Below, piece after piece: positions 51,222 to 62,888 of a DNA stretch of 64,000 nt (within the stretch, counting starts at the first letter, position 1; each line of letters begins with the position of its first letter). Origin of the DNA: Caenorhabditis remanei (Eukaryota > Nematoda > Chromadorea > Rhabditida > Rhabditidae); contig NC_071333.1 of the NCBI RefSeq assembly GCF_010183535.1, positions 21,202,587 through 21,266,586 of the forward strand, written 5' to 3'. The position numbers and the translations under genes were made by a program. The notes under the pieces were generated by a model. That model saw nothing but the letters and a program-made list of their open reading frames with translations. It was not told the DNA's origin and searched no databases.

Positions 51222-51545
51222 GTGACCCGGAATTATCGAGTCGTAAAGTTGGCAATTTTATCCAGAGGCGTTAAACTGACAACAGAACTTATTGGATTGC
51301 CCAGGATGAAACGTTTTGGAATTTGTTACATGATGCACCAAAAGTCAATCGGTGTTGAATCTTACTTTTCGTATACCTCGTATTCGACCTGTGGTTCACA
51401 CCACGCCTCTAGTACATTCTGAGCAGCGACTTCGATTTCGTTGCGAAAGAGTGTTTGTATTGCTGAAAAGGGCGATTTCTTGTGTTGAAGAAAACGTCGG
51501 GTTGAGAGGAGAATGTGTCCTGCGCCATTCTGGAGCAAAAATATT
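51222..51545 (+). repeat. retroelement junction fragment ending in one satellite monomer
   Basis: Includes GGGCGATTTCTTGTGTTGAA...GGTTGAGAGG, the same sequence that borders array 2 at 49755-49795 (inverted). It is followed by a single 20-bp monomer TCCTGCGCCATTCTGGAGCA at about 51516-51535. Confidence 0.6.
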
Positions 51546-54050
51546 CTAAAAACACATGTTCTTTGGTAAGTCTTTAGACGGGAATAGCTCTGGGGCGTAT
51601 TTCATGTTTGGATCGAACAGGACCGCGGGTGCTGGTAGTTCTCGTGGACTGGAGTCCTGTGTGTCTTCTGTCTCTTCCTCTGTCGCAATATTAGGGCGGT
51701 TCAGTGGATTTAATTCAAGAGGAATCAACTGAGAGACTGCTCGAGAGTATAGTTTGCCTCTGCACTTTACAATTGCGGATCGAATTTGTCTGTCGTCTCT
51801 CTAAGATGGAGTAAATATCCATTGGACCAAGTTTCCCACAGTCTGTCAGTGGCTGCTTCCATTCTGTTGATATGAGCTCGTACAGTAGCCTCTGTGCTCC
51901 TTGGGAGCGCATCCGACTTCTCTGAGTCTGCTGGAATTTCAGTCATGACGCCTGGGGCTATAAAGTCCATGGGTCTGAGAGCAATCATGTCACGTGGACT
52001 TCTTGAGTGTGGAATTAGTGGTCTATTGTTGACCATAGCTTGTGCACCTGATACAATGTATTGGAGATCGTAGAAGTCATACGTTCGCATTCCGCACTCT
52101 TTTATCAGTTGATGTTTGACAAGTTTCACAATTATTTCGTAGATTCCCCCTTGCCATGGGGCAAGGGGTGTGATATACTTGAAATCGATAGTTTCAGTGG
52201 CTAGGAATGATACGAGGGAATGACTGTATACTGAATCTTCGATGTCTTTGTTTATCATGGAACCGCCTATTTTGAATGTGGAAGCATTGTCTGAGAAGAT
52301 GACTTTGGGTACACCAACTTCTCTGAAAATCATTTTCAGTGTGAGGATGTATCTTTGTGATGTTCCATCTGGAACAACTCTCAGCACTGCTCCACGTGTT
52401 ATCAAGCAGGTGTATACCAAGACATAGGCTTTTTTGTTGGTTTGACCATCGTCACCGCGGTACATGATTGGACCAAGATAGTCTAGTCCGACTTTCGAGA
52501 ATGGTTTGGACGGAGTGGTCCGGCATAGTGGGAGATCTTTGGTGTATGGGTAATCGAAGGGAAAGTTGTTTACTTTCTGGCATTTTACACAACCGCGGAT
52601 CACGTTCTTTAGAATGCCTCCCAATTTTGGGATCCAGTATCTCGTTTTAATGGCTGAAGTTGTATAGACTTCTGGCATGTGACCATTGATTTCATGTGTT
52701 TCGCGAGCGATGAGTTTCGCCAATGGATGCCGCGGGTGGATGAGAATTGGCTCACTGGCTTCCTGTGGAAGTACTGGAGATGTGATTCTTCTGTGTACCC
52801 GACGAACTCCATAAGTATCAGTGAAGTGCTCAATATCGGAAGGGAATGTATAGTCTAGATGATCACAGTCTTTGTAGTGCTCGGTGATGATGAGCAATCT
52901 GGCGACTTTCGCTTGATGTAGCGGACAGTCGGAACTTAAGAACTGAGTCATTACTGGACTTTCCCAAGACTTGTTTTTGATTGTGCTGACTGTTTTTAAT
53001 ATTAGTACAACAATTTTTGTCAATTTTTGAAGAGAGTTTGTTGCTGTATATGGGATGAATGATCCCGGTCTCGTAGTTTGGCTGTGTAGAACCATGACTG
53101 TTTCGTCGGTATTCTGTTCAACCGCGGATTGCTGGACCTGCTCGGCTACTTTTTTCTCCATGAGCGGTTTATTTTTCTTTTTGGTGTCCGGATCGATGAT
53201 CTCGGAGTACACCAGTTCTCGGAACTCAGCTGGACAGGTAACTTTTCCTACAATCATACATGGCCATGTTGATGGATCAGCTTTCAGGAAGCTTGGGCCT
53301 TCGAACCACATTTTACTGTTCTGTACTTCTCTGGTACTCATTCCGCGAGTTGCGTAGTCAGCTGGGTTTTGTTTAGTGGGACAATGATGGATGGTGGTAG
53401 GAATTCCACATTCTTCCATCTTTTTCATATTGTCATTGATCGTTGTTTTCCGATTGGCCACCCATTGACGGGGGTTATTTTCAGAAAGAACCCAGTAAAT
53501 ACTGCAAGAAGAGTCGGTGAACAGTTTGATAGAATTGATAGTGATTCTTAGCTCTGCGACGATGGCACATGCAAGATTTGAGGCTAGTTGGATTGCAAGT
53601 AGCTCGAGTTTTGGAATAGTCCAGCTCTCGTGTTTTGACGGACGGATTTTGTTTTTACTTGTGAGCAGAGTTACAACCGGTGTTTCACCTTTCACGATGT
53701 AGCAAGCATAGCAACATGCCGCATACATATCCTGGGACGCATCGCTGAACATTAGCAGATGGACTTCAGAATACTCGTAGTTTGACGTGAGTTGTCTCGC
53801 GACTGTGAGTTCTCTGTCAATGAAGGTGTTCCGCAGGGCTCTCCAATCTGGTAGTAACTCCTTTGGAATGCGATCTTTCCAGTTGACACTCTTGCCATTT
53901 TCCCATATTCTTTGCATGAGCCTTTTGAATGGAACCATGATAGGTGACACAAGTCCAAGGGGATCAAAGGTCTCAGCAAGTTTGGAAGCAACATCTCTTT
54001 TTGTGGGGTGGTCAATATCCAACCAACCAAATTTTACTTGACCTACTCGT
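51546..54050 (-). pseudogene. BEL/Pao pol (RT end, RNase H, integrase), 5'-truncated
   Basis: Minus strand. The frame opens in the RT connection (VKFGWLDIDHPTKRDVASKL, FDPLGLVSPI), so the catalytic palm is missing. RNase H follows (SDASQDMYAACCYACY, LFTDSSCSIYW). Then come the integrase zinc region (HEINGH, CVKCQK) and core (GLDYLGPI, SDNASTF, WQGGIYE), giving the D, D, E triad. A frame change near 51780 leads into the C-terminal tail (KCRGKLYSRAVSQLIPLEL), ending by 51546. The 751-codon main frame (54022..51767) is otherwise open. It lies opposite in orientation to the gag-protease at 55-58.5 kb. Confidence 0.88.
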
Positions 54051-55072
54051 GTATTATTGATTTCAAGAATAAATTTGAATTCATATAAACTGTGTTCGTC
54101 TTACTGCTCTATAAATACAAAACCAAATAAAAATTTCAATATAAACAAGCTAGAGATTTCTTCAAAGAAAAAGACCTCGTGAAAAAAATGCATAACTACC
54201 TGACGCAGATTCACTGCTGATGAATTGCTGTTTCTAACCGCAAAAGACCAATGCTGTCAAGCCAGCGTCGCTAGTGTCACCCACCTTTGAGTCGCTGACA
54301 TGAAAAGGGGACAAGAAATAGGGCTCCCTTATAAGCCCTAGTCGACCACGTCCCCGCGATCGTAACTGGCGGGCAAAGGTCCGGAACAGTTATACCAGAC
54401 TGCTCAAATCAGTTTGAGTCACAATCCTCGCGAACGATGGATACAATTTTCCAGTTTCGAAATCATGGACACATGATTAGATGTAACTCAGGAAGAAGCT
54501 AACACCCTTCTCCCCCGTTGTAAAGGTACTGAGGAGTATAAATCAACAACGCTAACCGAGACCGATTACCATTTATTGGTCGACCAAACCTCACATGCAC
54601 TCTTGCATCTTTAAACACTAACACTCTGAACCCGATCACATAGACCAACGGCTAGGGATGCCTGCCGTATGGACCTGATTCACATCCCGCGCATACCACT
54701 GGTGAAGTCGTGGGCACACGATTAGGTGTAGGTCAGGTCCTGCGAGTCTACGGGCAAAGAAAAGCACGCATACCATGAGTGCTCAAAGAAATCAGAACTG
54801 TGACCCACCCAAGCACACAATTCTGGGGTCGTGGGCACACGACTCGGTGCAAGCAGTCCTGTAAGCCAAAGTGGGGAAGAAACGGAACATGACCGAAGAC
54901 GGACCCGCGGAGGCCCATCTAAGAGCTACTCGTGATATAAAAGTCAACACCAAACTCGCGACTTCCATCATCTCAAGTCGCTCCACCACCGAGGCTGACA
55001 CCCCTCATTCTCATTAACTTTATTTCTTCTTACAGTTATCTGAACTCCCTTGTCTCTGACAAATCTCCAAAG
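54051..55072 (+). other. BEL/Pao leader region with three related hairpins
   Basis: No gene. Three copies of a 14-nt motif TC(A/G)TGG(A/G)CACA(T/C)GA form stems at 54461-54478, 54706-54723 and 54827-54844, each followed by a related 25-nt sequence (TTAGGTGTA..TCAGG). It precedes the gag start, where packaging or dimerisation signals would be expected. Confidence 0.5.
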
Positions 55073-57095
55073 ATGCTTAGCCGTCTTAGCCGCCGTACCC
55101 CTAGACCTCTCCTGAGTCGCAAAGAGCGCTCTCTTCCAGTTGAAAGAGAGCAGACCCGCGGCAAAATCCGGTCGAAATCGCAACCGAAGTCCGTAATGAC
55201 CTCGATTGTCGGTCCGACCAAAACGGCGATCACGAAAACTGTGACCAAAGCGAAAGCTCTTACTACAGAAGCTGAAGCCGCGGTTCAATTTCTCCAAGAT
55301 CCCAACAACAAATACCCTGATGATATTAGTCAAGAGACCATTCAAGCAGCCACATCCCTTGTCATCAACATGAAGACAATGTTGGCGAGAATTGAGGGTT
55401 TCGACGCATTCATCTATGACCAGTTCCAAAAGCCCGCGATCAAAAAGTTACCGGACAGGGAAACCCGTCTCCGCGACGTCACGGACGCACTCCGCAGAAG
55501 CGGAGCAGACGGGTTGCATAAACAACTCACTGCTCAAATCGCTGAAATGGAGCAAATCCTAACGGCTTTTGGAACACCACTGAGCAGCCTCCAACCAAGC
55601 AATCAGCCACAAGGTCCACAATCTTGTGAAGCGATTACTGAAATGGAAAACTACATCAACGAAGCAAATCTCAGCCAAAATACAATACAATTGGTTGATG
55701 AGTTGCCACACTCTATCGATTCTAGAGACGAGTCTGCTTCCAGCTCAAATCCTATCACCTCGTCTCAAGATCGCGAGCTATCTATGATGTATTCCGACAG
55801 TGCGTTTCCAGACCGGACAAGAGAAATTCAGCAAAGACTGTTGGCTGAAAACCGCCAGTTGAAAGAGGAAAATGCTCAGCACATTCGTGCTCAATATGAA
55901 GAAGAAAAGAGAAGATATGCTGCCAACATGCACGATCTCCAATGCAGAGAATCTCTTGCAGCGGAACTTGCGAAGGCTCAAGCCAAAGAGGAAAACTGGA
56001 TAGCACGGCTCACTCAACACGTTGAGGAAAGAGAAGTACAAGAGAATGCTAACCAGAGATCCGCGGTTGCTATTACCACCAGCTCGCCATTACCACCGTT
56101 CGAGCCACCAACCGTCAGAACAATTGCTGATCCGGTGATAGAGTCTTTCGAACCGGTGACCGACAACAGAGTTGTACCGTCCCCAGCTCAAAGCCAAAGC
56201 AATCCAGCTGCATTTATTGTTCGTCAAGAGGAATATGTACAGGAGACTCCTATCCTGCGCACAGCACATCAGATCTATCAACAGAACATTGAGCCGAGAA
56301 CCGCGGAAACACCGCATGCCACCCACAATCCTGTTCTAAACGATCTAATGAATGTTCTCTCAAACATTGCCCAAAACCAAAGAGCATCAGAGAGAAACAT
56401 TCTGCAACAAACGACCCATATGGTCCAAGATATGGAACAGAGACTCGGTGCACAAATCAATGAAAGAGCTGAGTCTATCAGATCCAGAACAATCCAACCG
56501 ACACCACCTCGTACCGCGCCGACCCGCCGATTCCGATCACGCAGCCCAACGCCGATACCTCGTAACAGAGGTCTGAAGCTGGAAGTCAGACTAAAACTTC
56601 TGCAAAAGTTCGATGGATCGAATGACTTGGATCATTTCCAAACACTATTCTCAAAATTTCGTCAAGCTAGCATACGATCCAAAAGCATTCGAATCGGAAT
56701 ACATCGACCCGATTACAAAAGCTAAATTGGAGGGTATCTACGCTCCAGGAGCAAAAGGTGTCAATCTCAGAGTCATTTACCGCACATTCCCTTTCCACGA
56801 AAAGGAAGAAGCAAAATGCAATGTATACCGCGGAGATCACCACGAGATCCGCTGCACCCTCTCAAGCAAAGCATTCAGAGACACGTGCAAGTCCAAAGGG
56901 TTGTGCCCAATCTGTACTCGAAAGCATGACATCGCAGCTTGCACTACCACCTTCCGTTGTGGATATTGCAGCGGACTACACCACCTCGGTGGCTGCCCAA
57001 AGAAAGAGTTCTATAGAGACATGAAGAACTACCCAAAGGACGCTCCAGAAGTGGCCACGTTTTTTCGTTCCCCACGCACCAACAAGTCACAGTAA
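55073..57095 (+). pseudogene. BEL/Pao gag with internal frame break
   Basis: The first 550-codon frame has a basic N-terminus (LSRLSRRTPRP), helical segments, a coiled coil (ENRQLKEENAQHIRAQYEEE) and a Pro/Arg-rich stretch leading to LKLLQKFDGSNDLDHFQTLF, the start of the conserved gag core. Near 56650 the frame is lost. It resumes in another phase (YDPKAFESEYIDPITKAKLE) with the zinc-knuckle region (CNVYRGDHHEIRC, CPICTRKHDIAAC, CGYCSGLHHLGGC), ending at 57093-57095. The gag core between the two parts looks shortened, so an internal deletion with a frame change is likely. Confidence 0.82.
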
Positions 57096-58461
57096 AGGCA
57101 TTTCGGCAGACACAGAGTCAAAAGTACCGAACTCTGTGTCAACCGCTGACTTGCCAACAGCATCTATCACTAATACTTGCTCTATTACTTCCGTTCCTTG
57201 TTCTACTAATATTGTCTCTCAAAACCATAGTTCTCAATCCGCGGTTCAATCCGTTACAAATCCCAAAACCTTATCTTATTTTAAAAATCTTGTTAAAACT
57301 AATTACGCCGAAAAAGGTGATCCAGAAAAATTGGCCTTACAGCTGTTCACTCAGTTTCTCAAAAGATCAGACCACCATGTCCACACGACATTTGTTCCCA
57401 ATGATACAACACGTCTCACTTTCCTTTACTTGGAAACACCCGACGAACAGCCACTTCTCTGTTTAGTCGACTCAGGCGCTTCGTTGTCACTCATTCTGGA
57501 ATCAACAGCTAATAATTATCAGCTACCGGTCTTGAAACGAACTAGATTGTCAGTCCAAGGTTTCGGGTCCACCACATTCGCAAACTCAAATATTTACGCA
57601 TTACAAATTATGTTACAAGAGTCCAAACACGACCTATCAATCATGATTGTAGGATCACCTACCCTACCAAAAACTCCATATCAAGCACCAATACTATCTC
57701 ATGAAGATGCAAGGTTCTTACAAAGACAGAACATTGACATGAGTACAGCTATCAGTAGCGGCGATTATAATGTACACAATATTCATATGATCATCGGTAA
57801 CGACATACTGTCGTACATCACAGCACAACCAAACTATTGCAAATATATACTCCCATCAGGCAGAGCATTGGAAAGAACTATAATCGGAAAAATCGTGCAC
57901 CCGATACCAAAGCTAGCCTTATGGAACAAAGCTGTTGATCCGCCGTTGTCAGATGAATACCAAATCGCTATGAATGTAGCCAACACTCTGTTGAGTAGCT
58001 GTGAACCAGAAGACGCTATGACAAAACTGACTCTCCAAATTGCCGAGATGTACAGGTTAGAAAACCTGGGCATTGAAAATCCTTCCGTTCTTGACAACTT
58101 CAAAAAATTCACACTGGATCTCCTACAGGAGTTCTTCGATACTGTCAAATTCAACGAGGAAGGCAAACCAGAAGTTGCTCTTCCATACAATGGCAATGAG
58201 TCACGTCTAGCTGATAATTACAACGTGTGCTTCAAGAGACTAGTCAGCTTGGTCATAACTCTGAAAAAAGGCGTAGACCTACTATCAAAATACGATACCA
58301 TCATTACTGGTCAAGAATCCGCCGGCTTCATTGAGAAAATAACCGCGGAAATGCTGAAAGCTAAGGGTCCCAAATACACTATTCCCCACCGAGGAGTGGT
58401 GAAGTTTAATAAGGTTGACGTCCATGGTGTGAACTTGGACCTTATCCTTCCACTTACTTAA
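57066..58461 (+). pseudogene. BEL/Pao aspartic protease region
   Basis: An open frame without an early ATG, in a different phase from the gag end, which it overlaps by about 30 bp. It holds a Ser/Thr-rich linker, then LLCLVDSGASLSLILESTAN with the DSGA active site, VQGFGSTT and MIIGNDILSYI, typical of BEL retropepsins. A long helical region follows and the frame ends at TAA 58459-58461, where RT should begin. The phase shift from gag could be a decay mutation or a programmed frameshift. RT does not follow on this strand. Confidence 0.8.
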
Positions 58462-58860
58462 ATCCAACACTTACGAACACGGTCGTCGATTACATAAATA
58501 TTTATTAGAGAAGACTAAAGAATAAGAAAGATAAAGTTAACTTAAAGAGGGAGACTAATACTACAGGGGCTTAATAAGAATAAACATGTAAAATTATAAA
58601 AGAGATAATTAAAGATTAAATAATAGACCGCAAGATGGTTGGTGTATCTTGGGACCTAGCACTCCGCTACTACTGACCCTCGGGTGTCGACCACCCCGCG
58701 CGGGAGAAAGGGAGAGAGACACAGAGTAAAGGGAACGCCCCTCAAAATGAGAGAACGTTCAAAGTACCATGTGACATCCCCCCTTCTTCCGGAAGAGCAT
58801 CGACGTCCTCGGAGACTTATACATAATATTGGGGAACCTACAGTTAAACTGATATTTACA
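58462..58860. repeat. LTR-like segment
   Basis: After the protease frame the sequence changes character. ATGTGACA/TCCCCCC at about 58769-58785, followed by GTCCTCGGAGACTTATACATA, parallels the LTR end of the TRIM-like element (TTTCACA/TCCTACCCC ... GTCCTCCGAGCTTATATA at 29081-29130). It may be the 3' end of an LTR and the start of an interior region of a related element. Confidence 0.35.
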
Positions 58861-59457
58861 AGTAAATTCCTAAATGACTACGGGGTGAAATAATGGGAAA
58901 TATAATAAAACATAATACACTCAATATACAATGAAAATTACAATAATAAATACAATACAATTAATACAACCTAAACAACAATGCCGCTACACCCGGGAAC
59001 CACGACTGTCCAAATTGAAGAAGCATGAAGAACACGATTGAACTCGAGTAGACACGCAGTTGGCCAATGACTCGAACTCGCAGATGGAATTGACTGGCAT
59101 TTCGCAAATAGCAATTTATCCCGTTTAAACCATCCAAACGACCAAATTTCCCATGAAAACCATCCTTTTCCAGCTCTGACCCGCAACATCCACCACAAAC
59201 GCTCCAAATGAACCGGAAACTTTTAAATTTGGATTACGGTAGGCGCGGCGCCATCGAAATGTTCCCTCGCTTTTAACCTGAGCAATTCCCAAGCTTACCG
59301 TACCACAAGTTACGAGAAACATTCATTTTCATTCGATTTTCTTCCATTTTCCATCCTTTTTCCTCGTTTTCCTTCGAATTTTCTTCTTTCTTCAACGATT
59401 TTCGTGCCAAATTCCATGTTTCGCAGCAAATTCTCAACCAAAATTGTGAATTTTCAG
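58861..59457. other. intergenic/intronic DNA upstream of the EGF-TM exons
   Basis: No gene supported; short minus-strand frames are unsupported. TTTTCAG at 59451-59457 is the acceptor for the next exon, so at least part of this stretch may be intron. Confidence 0.35.
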
Positions 59458-59801
59458 CGAAAACATGTCTCGTGTCGCTGCCTTCCTCTGTGACGCTGAT
59501 GTTGGAGTCCTTCCGATGTGTTTGCGATGATGGATGGGTCGGAGAGATGTGTGAGAAGGTGGCCGAAACTGCGGCGTCCCCTCCTCGTCAACACGACTGT
59601 CTCGGCTCCTGCCGTGACCACTGTCGCCAGCAGCTCCGGAGGTAAATGAAAGAGATTTTCAAATAAAATAACTCAACATTTTCAGCCTGGACCATCTTCC
59701 TCGTTGTCGGCTTCGGCTTCGTCGTTCTCGTCCTCCTTCTTCTTCTCTGTCTTTTCTTGACTCGTCGTCAGGATCAGCTGTTGGATGACAGTCTCTGCTG
59801 A
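59458..59801 (+). pseudogene. EGF-like/transmembrane protein, 3' exons, with an apparent frame change
   Basis: The first block (59458-59641) encodes the second half of an EGF-like domain (FRCVCDDGWVGEMCEK). In a different phase of the same block it encodes a Thr/Ser-rich stalk (NTTVSAPAVTTVASSSG). This stalk joins across a 44-bp intron (59642-59685) to a clear transmembrane segment (IFLVVGFGFVVLVLLLLLCL) with a short cytoplasmic tail ending QLLDDSLC. EGF and stalk/TM need a one-base phase change near 59585, meaning a mutation, an assembly error or an unseen splice choice. Upstream exons are not visible. It looks like the end of a host cell-surface protein. Confidence 0.5.
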
Positions 59802-60053
59802 GCTTTTTGTTCTTCTTTTCTTGTTGTTTTTGTTGTTGTTGTTGTTCTTCTTTTGTAATACACGTTGTTTTTTTTTTCTTGGTTGATGTGGCAGCAAACA
59901 GACATAATTGGAGGGTAGATGATGAAATGACCCGATGACATACGATAGATTTGACCCGAAGATAAGCGATTGTAAACAGACAGACCATTATTCTTCTGCG
60001 GGGTCCTCCGGTATTGTGGGGACTTCTTTCTCCTCCGATTTGTACACTTTGCA

Positions 60054-62735
60054 TCAATTCTTGTGCACTGTCCGTGTCTTCTCGGTCTTCGATCTCGTAT
60101 TCGGTCCTGAGTGTTGAACTGTGACGTTTGGATCCTGGACATCTGTTACCAGATATGGTCCCAGAAACTGTTTTCCAATCTTGTTGTATCGAGCTTCTCG
60201 AATCCAAACTTTATCACCAATCTTGATTTCCACGTCATTCAGGTTATTCTTGTTGTCATGAATTTCCTCTTGCTTGCGTGTTTTCTTCTCAATATTTGCG
60301 TGACACTCTTTTTGTAGAACTTCGTGGGTCTCCTTTAATGTTTGCACATGGTCATTCACATTTTCCGCGTGGTCCTTCGGTGGAAGGGCGTTCCGTAGTG
60401 GTGACCTTGCCTCCTGTCCGTGCATTACGACGTGTGGACTCACCCCGGTGGTCGTATTGATCGCATTGTTGTACGCGTGGACGAGCGTTTGCAATTCCTT
60501 ATCCCATTCTTCTTTGTCTTCGATTTGGCGGATCATCACTTCAATCGTCTGGTTGGCACGTTCAACTTGTCCATTGGCTTCATGATGGTAAGGTGTACTC
60601 ATCTTGTGCTCCACTTTCAGCGATTTCAGTAGATCACGAAAAACGTGTGAAGTGTAGTTCGTTCCTTGATCCGTAACCAATAATTTCGGTGTTCCAAATC
60701 TTGCAACCACTCGGTCCTTGAAGACTGAACATAGTACTTCGGCCGTTTGATCTTGAACTGGTTCCGCAATGATAAATTTGCTGAACGCATCAACAAATAC
60801 CGCAATATATCGATTCCGTTGAGTTGTTTCCGGTAGCGGACCAATATAATCCGAATGTACTCTTTCGAATGGCGATGTCGTCTTTTCGAATCTTCCCAGC
60901 TTGGCTCTTATTCTCAGTTTTGCAGAGTCCTTGTTTTGCTGGCAGACGGCGCATCTTTCGACGACTTTCTGAATGGATTGATGCATTCCCTTCCATGTGG
61001 CAATTGATTTGACACGTTGCAATGTTTTCTCGAATCCTAGATGGGCACTCTCGAAGAGAGATTCGTGAATCATCTTGGTGAGTTCTTTTCCATATTGCGA
61101 TTTGGGTGGAAGAAGAATAATCCATTCTTTTTCTGGTGTTCTAAGGAATACAACGTCGTCATGAATGGTGAATTTCTTCAAATTGTTTGCCATATCCAAG
61201 ATCCTCTCATCTTTGGATTGTTCCTCTCGAACTTTGGCAAAATCGATGTTGTGATTACTGGTTAAGGCATTGATTGCAGGTAGTACATCTGCGGTCGCAA
61301 TCTCTCCTTTCTTCTTGGTGTCCTGCTTGTCTGGCGTTGATTCGGTGTCTTCTTTCTTCTCTGGATGATATCTCGAAAGAGTATCACAAACGATGTTCTG
61401 CTTGCCTGGTCGATACTGGATGTTGATATTCATGTCCTGGATGGTGAGTTGATATTTTCCAAGACGTCCAGCTAACTCCTTTCGGTACATCAAAGACTTC
61501 AATGGTGAATGGTCCGTTATGATAGTGGTATGAGCACCATCAATATACGGGCGAAAAGTCTTGGCAGCGAACACTAATCCCAGAGCTTCCAATTCGATAG
61601 CAGGGTAGTTCTTCTCGAATCGATTGTAGACACGGCTAGCGTAGGCAACAACTCTCAAATCTTTCTCATCATCACCTTGTTGTTGATACAATACAGCTCC
61701 AACTCCTTTTCCAGAGGCATCCACTTCGATGACGAATGGTTTTCCAAGACGGGGAGCTACCAAAATTGGTTCGGTAGTCAAAGCATCCTTAAGTTGTTGA
61801 AATGCTTGTTGTCGCTCAGAAGTCCATTCGAACTTTTCATCTTTCTTGGTGAGTTCGATAATTGGAGCAGCAATCTTTGAGAAGTTGTTCACAAAACGCC
61901 GATAGAATGAGGCCATTCCAATGAAAGCACGAACATCTTTCACAGTTTTCGGTCTCGGAAAGTCGGNNNNNNNNNNNNNNNNNNNNNNNNNNNNNNNNNN
62001 NNNNNNNNNNNNNNNNNNNNNNNNNNNNNNNNNNNNNNNNNNNNNNNNNNNNNNNNNNNNNNNNNNCAGCGGTGCCGCAATCGCTGCGATATTCAGAACG
62101 AAATTCCTGTAATACGCACACAACCCCAAGAATGAATGAAGTTCTTTCCGATCATTCGGCACAGGAAACTTGTCCATCTTTTCCACTTTTTTCTCATCAG
62201 TTCTGACCCCCTTCTCGTCAATGCGATGCCCCAAGTACTCCACCGAGCCTTGCGCAATCTTGCACTTCTGAGCCTTCAACTTCAATCCGAATTTCCTCAT
62301 CCGGGCGAAGACCCTCCTCAGATCCTTCTCATGATCCTTTTCTGTCTCACTGGCAATGAGGATGTCATCGATGTACACGAACACCGACTCCCCAATCCAC
62401 TCTCCTAGCACTTGCTCCATCGCCTCCTGGAAAATCGCCGGACTCGTCGCCAGTCCAAACGGCATCACCTCAAACTGGTATTGTTCATTCAGGACCACAA
62501 ACGCAGTCTTCTCTTTAGACTCCTCCTCCATGGGAATCTGCCAATATCCGGTCATCAGATCCAAGGTCGTGAACACTTTCTTGTTCCCCAAAGCCTGCAA
62601 CGTAGACTCAATATGCGGCAACGGGTGCGCATTCAACTTGATCACAGTATTCAACTTCCTGTAATCCACACACATCCTGATGCTCCCATCCTTTTTCTTC
62701 ACAAGCACCACCGGACTCGCCCAGGGCGACCTACA
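60054..62735 (-). pseudogene. Ty3/Gypsy pol, second copy, across an assembly gap
   Basis: Minus strand. From 62735 to the gap: RT with VLVKKKDGSIRMCVDYRKLN, FGLATSPAIFQEAM, the catalytic YIDDIL (about 62370) and a thumb ending FLGLCAYYRNFV. After the 100-N gap a second thumb-like segment (FIGMASFYRRFVNNFSKIAAP) begins. RNase H, an integrase zinc region (CAVCQQNK), SDYIGPLP, TDQGTNYTS and NGQVERANQT (intact D, D, E) and a C-terminal SH3-like segment (IKIGDKVWIREARY) follow, ending RTVHKN at 60054. No stop codons are seen outside the gap. The 5' end is truncated at the RT start and no LTR is visible. Confidence 0.85.
61967..62066. other. assembly gap (100 N)
   Basis: Exactly 100 N, the conventional placeholder for a gap of unknown size. 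Homologous thumb-domain sequence occurs on both sides, so the join is suspect. Confidence 0.97.
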
Positions 62736-62888
62736 CTTCTATATATCGGCGATATTATCGACGGAAATTTCGTATATGACGTCATATATGTATTGGGAAG
62801 AAACGTCATATATGTATTGGGATGAATCGTCAAATGTATTGGGATGAATCAACGTAATATGTTTTGGTTGAATAACGTATATACAGTA
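62736..62888. repeat. short tandem repeats
   Basis: Three to four degenerate copies of ACGTCATATATGTATTGGGA-like units (about 62775-62850) beside the truncated Gypsy end. No gene. Confidence 0.5.

Noticed and set aside
59659..60207. 182-codon minus-strand frame with poly-Gln
   Set aside because: Antisense to the EGF-TM exon and the Gypsy 3' end; the Gln run comes from a TTG/TTC microsatellite.
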